A stretch of DNA of 6,218 nt. Origin: Alphaproteobacteria bacterium. Its GTDB lineage: Bacteria; Pseudomonadota; Alphaproteobacteria; Rhizobiales; Aestuariivirgaceae. Position 1 is the stretch's first letter, and each line of letters opens with the position of its first letter. Location: assembly GCA_005884715.1 (NCBI GenBank), contig VAZZ01000598.1:1-6218 (forward strand). Direction: 5' to 3'. Under the pieces are notes generated by a model that made no database searches, was not told the DNA's origin, and worked only from the letters and a program-made list of their open reading frames with translations. The translations under genes and the position numbers were made by a program. Below, in pieces: positions 1 through 5,054 of the stretch.

Positions 1-36
1 TTCCATCAATGCTTTCGGCGTGTCGTTCGCGGCCAT
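1..36 (-). CDS. Possible 5' end of a minus-strand gene running off the left edge
   Basis: Reading the minus strand from an ATG at 36-34 gives twelve open codons to the window edge: Met-Ala-Ala-Asn-Asp-Thr-Pro-Lys-Ala-Leu-Met-Glu. The codons are mostly GC-ending, as in the other genes here. A weak purine-rich GGGGA lies about six bases upstream as a possible ribosome binding site. If real, this gene is divergent from the oxidoreductase at 415, with the gene-free interval between them serving as a two-way control region. Twelve residues are too few to assign a family, and the open frame could be chance. Confidence 0.35.
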   Translation of the reverse strand, partial: MAANDTPKALME

Positions 37-86
37 GGCAAATCCCCGTAAGAATTGCTTCCAACAGCACTATCGGCAAATTTCCA

Positions 87-100
87 CGTCGGGCCCGACG
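87..100. repeat. Perfect 14-bp palindrome
   Basis: CGTCGGGCCCGACG is identical to its reverse complement over all 14 bases. It lies about 50 bp upstream of the probable minus-strand start at 36, so it could be a protein-binding site for that gene. A chance GC-rich palindrome is also possible. Confidence 0.4.
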
Positions 101-126
101 CCCAGTATCGGCTTAGGCTTGAATTC

Positions 127-167
127 TCGCCTCGCAGGCGATTCCATTGGAGCGCGCGGCTCCGATG
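127..167. repeat. Two adjacent hairpins
   Basis: The first hairpin is TCGCCT (127-132), loop CGC, AGGCGA (136-141), a perfect 6-bp stem. The second is CATTGGAGC (145-153), loop GCGCG, GCTCCGATG (159-167), nine pairs with one G-T wobble. A run of five T (176-180) follows on the plus strand, but nine bases after the stem, which is too far for a normal intrinsic terminator. The role is unknown. Confidence 0.45.
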
Positions 168-188
168 ACGTTGGATTTTTAGAACAAG

Positions 189-217
189 ATTATCTCATAA
201 AGATGACGAGGCGTAAA
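189..217 (-). promoter_or_regulatory. Weak candidate sigma70-type promoter, minus strand
   Basis: On the minus strand, TTTACG (217-212) and GATAAT (194-189) are separated by 17 bases. The -10 box matches consensus at 5/6 and the -35 box at 4/6. It points toward the putative minus-strand start at 36 and would leave a leader of about 145 bases containing the hairpins. It is a motif match only. Confidence 0.25.
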
Positions 218-360
218 GGGCTGCAGCCGCACTGTGCCAATTTGGCAATCTCTATGGACTGATGACACGGGCAACCGACAGGTGATGAGCCCAGCCCGAG
301 GTCGACGCCCGCAATTCAATCCACTCGGCGTAAGTCACGCCAACTGTATAGCCGCTACGA

Positions 361-384
361 TTGACATGTTAGTTTGAAATGTTA
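361..384 (+). promoter_or_regulatory. Operator copy 1 with overlapping promoter, upstream of the oxidoreductase
   Basis: The site is two 11-bp units, TTGACATGTTA (361-371) and TTGAAATGTTA (374-384), separated by GT, so the period is 13 bp. Each unit is a variant of the palindrome TGACATGTCA. The same arrangement recurs at 2237-2260 with 21/24 identity. TTGACA at 361-366 is a consensus -35 hexamer. Possible -10 boxes are TAATAT (383-388, spacing 16) or TATAAA (386-391, spacing 19). A protein bound here would cover the core promoter, so repression is the simplest reading. The GntR protein encoded at 1470-2210 is the likely ligand by position. Confidence 0.65.
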
Positions 385-414
385 ATATAAAAGCGAAGAC
401 GAAATGAGGAGCGG

Positions 415-1359
415 ATGCGAATTCTTTTTCTCGGCGCTGGCGCGGTTGGCGGCTACTTTGGCGGGCGGCTGGCCGAAGGTGGCAATGACGTAACCTTCCT
501 GGTCCGAGCTGGGCGATACGATCAGCTGAAAGCCAACGGAATTCGTATCGAAAGTATCTTCGGCAATGCCAATGTGCCGGTTCGGGCCATCACCCGGCCT
601 GACCTTACGCCCGACTTCGACATCATCGTTTTGACTTGCAAGGCCTATGATCTGGCCTCAGCTGTCGAGGCGATTGCGCCGGCGGTGGGGCCCGATACCG
701 CGATTCTTCCACTCCTCAATGGTGTTGCTCACATCGAACAGCTAAACGCCAGGTTCGGCAGCGATCGTGTCCTTGGTGGGGTTGCAAAGATTGCGGTGAC
801 GCTTATGCCGGATGGCGTCATCAAACATTTGAACGACTGGCGGTTTATGAGCTTTGGCGAACAAACCGGTGTCCTGTCTGATCGCGCGAAGGCGCTCAAA
901 TCAGCCTTCGATCAAACTAGCGTAGTCGCAAAGACAGTCGACAACATCATGCAGATAATGTGGGAAAAGCTGATCCACCTTTCGACAGTGGCTGGCATGA
1001 CCTGCGCCATGCGGGCGAGCGTGGGTGACATCGCCCGAACCGAGGACGGCACCAGCCTCATGCTCGAGTTTTTCGAGCGGAATGCCGAAATCGCGCGGCG
1101 CGAAGGGTTCACGCCTTCGAGCGCATTCATGGCTGAGTACCAGCAGCTATTTCGAAATCAATCATCGACCTATACGGTCTCCATGCTTCGTGACATCGAA
1201 AGGAACGGACCGATCGAGGCAGATCACATTATCGGCTTCATGCTTAAGAAGGCGCTTTTCCGCAAGGTCGACCCGCAATTGCACAGGTTCGTCTACGCCC
1301 ACCTAAAATCCTATGAGCAACGGCGCAATGGAAACGTTCGGGCGAGTGCTGCATCATGA
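415..1359 (+). CDS. Ketopantoate reductase (ApbA/PanE) family oxidoreductase
   Basis: The 314-residue protein has the two-domain ApbA/PanE architecture. An N-terminal Rossmann fold carries G7-A-G-A-V-G12 for NADPH, K76 in the TCKAYD segment and N102-G103. An all-helical C-terminal domain carries K185 in WEKL, S256 and E268. Aligned from memory to E. coli PanE, these match K72, N98, K176, S244 and E256, including the 12-residue Ser-Glu spacing, so the catalytic Lys and Glu are kept. The two pantoate-side asparagines after the lysine (N180 and N184 in E. coli) are replaced by L189 and A193, so the substrate is probably another 2-oxo acid. GAGGAG (406-411) is the ribosome binding site, with a short 3-base spacer. 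The gene lies beside a GntR regulator and a nitrilase and shares an operator with the nitrilase. A housekeeping role in pantothenate synthesis therefore looks unlikely. The family call is firm and the reaction is not known. Confidence 0.88.
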   Translation: MRILFLGAGAVGGYFGGRLAEGGNDVTFLVRAGRYDQLKANGIRIESIFGNANVPVRAITRPDLTPDFDIIVLTCKAYDLASAVEAIAPAVGPDTAILPLLNGVAHIEQLNARFGSDRVLGGVAKIAVTLMPDGVIKHLNDWRFMSFGEQTGVLSDRAKALKSAFDQTSVVAKTVDNIMQIMWEKLIHLSTVAGMTCAMRASVGDIARTEDGTSLMLEFFERNAEIARREGFTPSSAFMAEYQQLFRNQSSTYTVSMLRDIERNGPIEADHIIGFMLKKALFRKVDPQLHRFVYAHLKSYEQRRNGNVRASAAS

Positions 1360-1469
1360 TCCAAAGGGTCGCATCATCCCGGCGAGTCCGATGGCAACTA
1401 TCAATACATAGCTCAATCCTGTATTTTTCAGTAAGAATCGTCCGGTCCTTTCGATGGGGTTGAGGTGGG

Positions 1470-2210
1470 ATGATACGGCACAAAAAGACTAGGCCCAAAG
1501 ACAAGTCAGTGTCGGCTGCCGATCAGGCCTATAGCGGCATCATGGATCTGGTCCTATGTCATGGACTGAGGCCGGGCGAGCGAACTTCAGTGAATTTGCT
1601 GTCCGCAAAGCTTGGACTCGGACGCACGCCGGTCAAGGAAGCGATTACCCGCCTTCAGACTGAAGGGTTGCTATCGGTTGCTGGCCGCAGCGGGACGGTT
1701 GTAAACCAAATCGATCGGGAACGGACTGAGCACTTGTTCGCCCTCAGGCAAGTCCTGGAAGGCTTTGCTGCTGAGGAAGCGGCCAGGAAGGTTACGAGCG
1801 ACCAGCTCCAAAAGATCCGCGATCTCCTCCAGGAAATGAAGGTCTATTCGAGTGCGCAAGCCAATATTCAGGCAGCAGCGAGCTTTGTCAGGGCCAATGT
1901 CGCATTTCATTCGCTGATCGTGGCCGCCGTCGGTAATCCGATCCTGGACCGATTTTACGCTAAGTTGCAAATGCAGTTTCAGATCGTGACGTATTTGGTG
2001 CAGCGCGGATACAATCCGCAAGCCGCCGAGCGACGGCAAAAGGAACATGAGGCAATAGCCAAAGCCCTGGCGGCTCGCGACGGTAAGATGTTGAAGCAGG
2101 CGCTGAAGTCACACGCTCAAGCGACCGAAGCCACCATTCTGGAAACCCTGGAGTCTGCGCTGCCGCGCCCTGCCGCCCGTAGGCAAGCGAGGCGACGCAA
2201 GAGCGCTTAG
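1470..2210 (+). CDS. GntR-family transcriptional regulator, FCD (FadR-type) subfamily
   Basis: The 246-residue protein has an N-terminal winged helix (about residues 17-80). Its recognition region, GRTPVKEAITRLQTEGLL (51-68), is typical of GntR proteins. An all-helical FCD ligand-binding domain follows (about 85-225). N143, H147, H193 and H215 occupy the positions of the usual FCD metal site, so a carboxylate-type effector bound through a metal is plausible. The C-terminus is a short Arg/Lys-rich tail. GAGGTGG (1462-1468) sits just upstream of the ATG and supports this start. The gene lies 110 bp after the oxidoreductase and 62 bp before the nitrilase. Both enzyme genes have the duplicated 24-bp element, and the regulator does not have one of its own. 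It is probably a local repressor relieved by the pathway substrate or product. The family is certain; target and ligand are inferred. Confidence 0.93.
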   Translation: MIRHKKTRPKDKSVSAADQAYSGIMDLVLCHGLRPGERTSVNLLSAKLGLGRTPVKEAITRLQTEGLLSVAGRSGTVVNQIDRERTEHLFALRQVLEGFAAEEAARKVTSDQLQKIRDLLQEMKVYSSAQANIQAAASFVRANVAFHSLIVAAVGNPILDRFYAKLQMQFQIVTYLVQRGYNPQAAERRQKEHEAIAKALAARDGKMLKQALKSHAQATEATILETLESALPRPAARRQARRRKSA

Positions 2211-2236
2211 ATTCACGGGCGTTATTTAGTGTTATA

Positions 2237-2260
2237 TTGACATGTCAGTTTGACGTGTTA
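2237..2260 (+). promoter_or_regulatory. Operator copy 2 with overlapping promoter, upstream of the nitrilase
   Basis: The two units are TTGACATGTCA (2237-2247) and TTGACGTGTTA (2250-2260), separated by GT as in the copy at 361-384. Bases 2238-2247 form a perfect 10-bp palindrome. TTGACA (2237-2242) with TATGAC (2259-2264, 16-base spacing, 4/6 match) could be the promoter. That would place the transcript start within about two bases of the ATG at 2273. The site is in the short gap between the regulator and the nitrilase gene, so it could also act as a block within a longer transcript. Confidence 0.65.
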
Positions 2261-2274
2261 TGACTGACAGTCAT
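2260..2274. repeat. 15-bp inverted repeat overlapping the nitrilase start codon
   Basis: ATGACTG-A-CAGTCAT has perfect 7-bp arms around a single central base. It begins at the last base of operator copy 2 and ends on the second base of the nitrilase ATG. It carries TGAC/GTCA ends like the operator units and may be an accessory binding site. As RNA the one-base loop would not fold well, so a DNA-level role is more likely. Confidence 0.4.
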
Positions 2275-3232
2275 GACCGAGAACCGTTCCTCAGTATCCT
2301 CACAATCATATCTGGCGGCCTGCGTTCAGGCCGCACCTGTTGCCTTCGATCCTTCGAAGACCGTGGAGAAAGTGCGCGACCTGGCCGCCAAGGCAGCTTC
2401 CGCTGGTGCAAGACTGATATTGTTTCCCGAGGCCTTTATTTCAGCCTATCCAAGAGGTTCGAGCTTCGGAACTTCAATCGGCAGCCGCAGCAAAGAAGGC
2501 CGCGAGCAATTCGAACGCTATTTTGCATCGTCGATCGATGTTCCCGGGCGGACGACTGACGCTCTGGGCCTTATTGCCAAAGAAAACCGGGCATTTTTGG
2601 TCATTGGTGTAATCGAACGAAGTGGCGGAACACTGTACTGTACCGTCCTGTTCTTTGGATCTGACGGCAGCCTCATGGGCAAGCATAGAAAGGTTATGCC
2701 GACCGGTGCTGAAAGACTGGTATGGGGTTTTGGCGATGGATCGACCCTACCGGTCTTCGACACTCCAATTGGGCGCATAGGCTCAGTCATCTGCTGGGAG
2801 AACTATATGCCGATGCTGCGGGCCGCCATGTATGCGCAGCGAATTCAAATCTACTGCGCTCCGACAGCCGATGGGCGGACAACCTGGCTGCCGACCATGC
2901 AGCACGTCGCTCTGGAAGGACGATGCTTTGTGCTGTCGAGCAATCAATTTTGCCGTCGTCGCGACTATCCACCCGACTATGTTTCGGACCTCCCGAACGA
3001 GCCTGATGCAATCGTTTCGCGCGGCGGCAGTTGCATCATCGATCCGCTTGGAAACATCCTTGCAGGTCCATTATGGGACGAAGAGGGAATAGTCGTTGCG
3101 GAAATAAAACCCAATGCGATCGTGCAGGCCCTCTACGATTTTGATCCGGTGGGTCATTATAGCAGGCCTGATCTATTCTCCCTGACGGTTGACAAGCGTA
3201 ACAAGCAGGCGGTTCAGGAAAATGGTAATTGA
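2273..3232 (+). CDS. Nitrilase / carbon-nitrogen hydrolase (branch 1, nitrile-active type)
   Basis: The 319-residue protein has the full nitrilase triad: E53 in LILFPEAF, K140 in GKHRKVMPT and C174 in SVICWENYMP. The fourth structural Glu, E147 in GAERLVWGFGDG, is also present. The HRK-PT-ERLVWG block, CWEN after the nucleophile and the late DFDPVGHYSRPDLFSL segment (289-304) are typical of true nitrilases rather than amidases or ureidopropionases. The likely reaction is R-CN to R-COOH plus ammonia through a Cys thioimidate, in the cytoplasm; cyanide hydratase-like activity is less likely. The chosen ATG is the first start after an in-frame TGA at 2261, and the conserved first strand (YLAACVQAAP) begins near residue 13. 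There is no clear ribosome binding site. The C-terminus is short for the family, and the frame stays open 45 codons past the stop. The gene belongs to the cassette with the GntR regulator and the oxidoreductase. Confidence 0.93.
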   Translation: MTENRSSVSSQSYLAACVQAAPVAFDPSKTVEKVRDLAAKAASAGARLILFPEAFISAYPRGSSFGTSIGSRSKEGREQFERYFASSIDVPGRTTDALGLIAKENRAFLVIGVIERSGGTLYCTVLFFGSDGSLMGKHRKVMPTGAERLVWGFGDGSTLPVFDTPIGRIGSVICWENYMPMLRAAMYAQRIQIYCAPTADGRTTWLPTMQHVALEGRCFVLSSNQFCRRRDYPPDYVSDLPNEPDAIVSRGGSCIIDPLGNILAGPLWDEEGIVVAEIKPNAIVQALYDFDPVGHYSRPDLFSLTVDKRNKQAVQENGN

Positions 3233-3410
3233 TGTGAAGGGTTGCTGTTCCCCAGTTTCGGCAACGTGATCCTTGCCGGCGCTTTACCTGAGCCGATCGC
3301 TCTTGCAACTGTGGGCCAAACCATGCGATTTGGAAAATCTCAGCATGGAAGTCATGCCTGCATGCAGTGATCTCTCATCGCGAAGTAGTAATGCCGATTG
3401 CGCACTTCAT

Positions 3411-3433
3411 CGGCACACTCGATGCCGCTTTTT
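3411..3433 (+). terminator. Weak candidate intrinsic terminator
   Basis: CGGCA (3411-3415), a seven-base loop and TGCCG (3423-3427) are followed by C and five T (3429-3433). The stem is short, and its left arm also pairs in a competing 7-bp inverted repeat with 3392-3398. It is the only T-tailed hairpin I noticed downstream of the nitrilase, about 180 bp after its stop. Confidence 0.3.
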
Positions 3434-3440
3434 GTGCAAT

Positions 3441-3489
3441 TCGCTGTAAATCGCTGTTAATCGCTGTAAATTCCCTGTATTCGGCCTGT
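3441..3489 (+). repeat. Phased CTGT repeat array
   Basis: Three 10-bp units TCGCTGTAAA, TCGCTGTTAA and TCGCTGTAAA run head to tail (3441-3470). Two degenerate units follow, TTCCCTGTAT (3471-3480) and one ending in GGCCTGT (3481-3489). The CTGT cores start at 3444, 3454, 3464, 3475 and 3486, spacings of 10, 10, 11 and 11, about one helical turn. Similar TTCCCTGT-type repeats, as I recall, occur in accessory regions of rhizobial genomes, but I cannot verify that here. The function is unknown: iteron-like binding site, mobile-element end or replication slippage. Confidence 0.6.
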
Positions 3490-3780
3490 GACCCGGCCTA
3501 CATCGTCAATTTTCACCGGCGAAAAAATCCGAAAATCCCAAGCTGTGTGAATATCTTAGCCCCATTTGGCTACTACGGCGCCACCTCGTGGGCCCCCGCA
3601 CCGGGCCGCTGCCTTCTATTATTTTCCTCTATTTTATTCTCGCCATAAAGATTGGCGAAGGCCTCGATGAAGCCTCCGGCAGACCCGACACGATGCGCGA
3701 CACGTGCCTGGCAAAGGATGAGAGCTTCCCCGAAACCGGGTTCTGCAATTGAAGCCCCTGGGTTCGAACAGTTAGCGAAT

Positions 3781-3802
3781 AGTGCTTGCCCAGTGCTTGC
3801 CC
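3781..3802. repeat. 11-bp perfect tandem duplication
   Basis: AGTGCTTGCCC occurs twice with no spacer (3781-3791 and 3792-3802). It lies about 30 bp beyond the 3' end of the tRNA gene. It may be a slippage product or part of a recombination region; nothing else indicates a role. Confidence 0.6.
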
Positions 3803-3831
3803 CGGAAATCCGGACTTGACAGAGCTGAGTA

Positions 3832-3906
3832 TGGAGCGGGCGAAGGGAATCGAACCCTCGACATACAGCTTGGGAAGCTGTCGTTCTACCACTGAACTAC
3901 GCCCGC
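3832..3906 (-). tRNA. tRNA-Gly (anticodon CCC)
   Basis: On the minus strand the sequence folds as a complete cloverleaf. The 7-bp acceptor stem is GCGGGCG with CGCCCGC. The D arm is GTTC/GAAC with GGTA in the loop. The anticodon stem ACAGC/GCTGT encloses loop TTCCCAA, and anticodon CCC is at 3874-3872. There is a five-base variable loop and a T arm GAGGG/CCCTT with TTCGATT. Discriminator T and an encoded CCA (3834-3832) complete it, 75 bases in all. It decodes GGG glycine codons. It sits alone, and its 3' end faces the repeat-rich interval and the nitrilase cassette. Confidence 0.96.
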
Positions 3907-4073
3907 CTGCCCGGCTAATGGATAATGGGTCCCGCAGCTCCCGTCCAGTGCCGTCATGATTTTCCCCATCCGGTCGAACCCGGGCAGAGGTGGTGGCAAG
4001 AAAAACGGGACACATGATAAGCTGCTTCGACGATGACTAGCGAAATTCGAGTAACGGGCGAGCGACAGCAACT

Positions 4074-4520
4074 ATGAAGAAAGCAACACCGACCATGAAG
4101 ACGAGTGGCTCGAAGGAACCAAAAGGTGGAGACTCTCCCTCTCAGCTGATAGATGCGAGAATCAAAGAGCTGGGTGACTGGCGGGGCGAGATGCTTGCTC
4201 GGGTGCGACGTCTCATCAAGGAGGCTGACCCCGAAGTAGTCGAGGAATGGAAGTGGAGAGGCGTTCCGGTGTGGTCTGACGCCGGGATCATCTGCACCGG
4301 TGAGACATACAAGAATGTCGTAAAGTTGACCTTCGCCAAGGGCGCCTCATTGGGGGACCCTACAAGTCTCTTCAACTCCAGCCTCGAAGGCAACACCAGG
4401 CGTGCCATCGATTTCCGTGAGGGCGACAAGATCGATGAAAAGGCGTTCAAGGCGCTCATTCGCGCCGCCGTGGCACTGAACTGGTCCTCGGCCGCTAAGC
4501 GCCCGGCGAAGAGAGCATAG
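4074..4520 (+). CDS. DUF1801 (YdhG-like) domain protein
   Basis: The 148-residue soluble protein resembles the DUF1801/YdhG-like family. Residues about 24-135 hold the domain, with a helical start (SQLIDARIKELGDWRGEML), VRRLIKEADPEVVEEWKWRGVPVWSDAGIICTGETYKNVVKLTF, and an ending resembling IDFREGDKIDEKAFKALIRAAV. It has no signal peptide and no membrane segment. The first 20 residues and last 10 are Lys/Arg-rich, flexible-looking extensions. A second ATG at 4095 is an alternative start; neither has a strong ribosome binding site. Family members are mostly uncharacterised. B. subtilis YdhG has been described as a frataxin-like iron chaperone, but nothing here supports transferring that role. 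The gene is convergent with the HxlR gene, six bases apart. Confidence 0.82.
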   Translation: MKKATPTMKTSGSKEPKGGDSPSQLIDARIKELGDWRGEMLARVRRLIKEADPEVVEEWKWRGVPVWSDAGIICTGETYKNVVKLTFAKGASLGDPTSLFNSSLEGNTRRAIDFREGDKIDEKAFKALIRAAVALNWSSAAKRPAKRA

Positions 4521-4526
4521 AGGACG

Positions 4527-4958
4527 TTATGATTTCCCTATCTGGTCGAAACGGGCGCGCGCCGTCTCTACCCGCGCGCGGTTGCGTTTCGCCCATTCGC
4601 CGAGAGCTTTTACCGGCACGAGAAGGTCGCGGCCGAGCGGGGTGAGTTCGTAGTCGACCTTGGGCGGTATTGTGGGCGTGACGGTGCGGATGACGAAGCC
4701 GTCGCGCTCCAATCCCCGCAAGGTTGTGGTCAGCATCTTCTGCGAGATACCGCCGATGAGCCGGCGCAATTCGCTGAAGCGCAGCGAACCGTCGCCCAGC
4801 AAACTCACGACGAGCACGCTCCATTTATCGCCGACACGCGCCAGGATCTCGTTCACCGACCGGCAGTCGGCCGGTATGTCGCCATTGATGCGCGCCGCGG
4901 CAAAGACGTCCCTGAAACTCTGGCTTTGGGCCGGGAGATGGCGGTTCCTTGGTTTCAA
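4527..4958 (-). CDS. HxlR-family winged-helix transcriptional regulator
   Basis: The HxlR winged helix is complete: VGDKWSVLVVSLL (42-54), the recognition region FSELRRLIGGISQKMLTTTL, LERDGFV before the wing, and KVDYELTPLG (100-109). I place the start at TTG 4958-4956 (143 residues). A good Shine-Dalgarno GGAGG (plus positions 4966-4970) lies seven bases upstream. The frame can be extended to a GTG at 5012 (161 residues), but that codon overlaps the GTCACT repeat in the divergent promoter region and has no clear ribosome binding site. C32, in ADCRSVNEI just before the winged helix, is the only cysteine. It sits where YodB/QorR-type quinone and thiol sensors carry their reactive Cys. The regulator is divergent from an FMN reductase-like gene, so it probably represses that gene until oxidants or electrophiles modify C32. 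The family is firm; the sensing mode is inferred. Confidence 0.9.
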   Translation of the reverse strand: MKPRNRHLPAQSQSFRDVFAAARINGDIPADCRSVNEILARVGDKWSVLVVSLLGDGSLRFSELRRLIGGISQKMLTTTLRGLERDGFVIRTVTPTIPPKVDYELTPLGRDLLVPVKALGEWAKRNRARVETARARFDQIGKS

Positions 4959-5007
4959 AAAAGTGCCTCCGGTTACGGAAAGGTGCCGTCTTGCGGCCGG
5001 TTTTCCG

Positions 5008-5040
5008 GTCACTCATATAGCGCAAGTCACTATTATATAC
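5008..5040. promoter_or_regulatory. Candidate HxlR operator and promoter for the FMN reductase gene
   Basis: GTCACT occurs at 5008-5013 and again at 5026-5031, an 18-bp period, each followed by an AT-rich segment (CATATA, ATTATATA). TATTAT (5031-5036) or TATATA (5034-5039) could be the -10 box of the rightward promoter. No good -35 box is seen. The repeats lie between the divergent HxlR and reductase genes, so bound regulator would cover both starts. This is position and repeat evidence only. Confidence 0.45.
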
Positions 5041-5054
5041 CAAGAGGGCCAGCT

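Larger units (their letters stand above)
37..360. other. Gene-free interval with clustered inverted repeats
   Basis: I see no convincing gene here. The open frame on the plus strand across 20-262 has an amino-acid make-up that does not look like a conserved protein, and it has no ribosome binding site. The interval holds a perfect 14-bp palindrome (87-100), a 6-bp stem with a 3-base loop (127-141), a 9-bp stem with one G-T pair and a 5-base loop (145-167), and a 5-bp stem (327-341). It probably holds the control region between the minus-strand start at 36 and the plus-strand gene at 415. Confidence 0.5.
3233..3831. other. Gene-free interval with repeats, possible island edge
   Basis: I find no supportable gene between the nitrilase stop and the tRNA. 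Frames that remain open (3367-3648 plus; 3629-4015 minus, which crosses the tRNA) have no ribosome binding site or recognisable protein features. The interval contains the phased CTGT array (3441-3489), a 7-bp inverted repeat (3392-3398 with 3409-3415), a weak terminator (3411-3433), a 5-bp hairpin (3641-3657) and an 11-bp tandem duplication (3781-3802). It looks AT-richer and less constrained than the flanking genes. Confidence 0.55.

Noticed and set aside
20..262. 80-codon plus-strand open frame
   Set aside because: It begins at a GTG without a ribosome binding site, its product shows no family features, and it overlaps the more plausible minus-strand start and the inverted-repeat cluster.
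1360..1469. Search for a third operator copy upstream of the GntR gene
   Set aside because: No TGACATGT-like unit occurs in this gap, so autoregulation through the shared element is not supported, although co-transcription with the oxidoreductase remains possible.
3358..3367. 10-bp palindrome CTGCATGCAG
   Set aside because: It is an isolated short palindrome with no repeat, T tract or adjacent gene start; chance is the simplest explanation.
3367..3648. 93-codon plus-strand open frame
   Set aside because: It runs through the CTGT repeat array and AT-rich spacer, has no ribosome binding site at its start, and its translation is low-complexity and cysteine-rich without recognisable motifs.
3757..3772. 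GGGTTCGAA segment resembling a tRNA T-loop
   Set aside because: No matching T-stem partner, acceptor stem or anticodon arm can be folded around it, and it does not match the neighbouring tRNA beyond eight bases.
3968..3984. Minus-strand GGGTTCGACC, another T-loop-like segment
   Set aside because: The flanking bases do not form an acceptor stem or the rest of a cloverleaf, so a second tRNA or fragment is not supported.
3629..4015. 128-codon minus-strand open frame
   Set aside because: It crosses the whole tRNA-Gly gene, so its central residues are just translated tRNA.
4926..5054. N-terminal extension of the FMN reductase frame
   Set aside because: The extension lacks family similarity, overlaps the HxlR coding region and promoter, and the ATG at 5055 has a good ribosome binding site and fits the family N-terminus.
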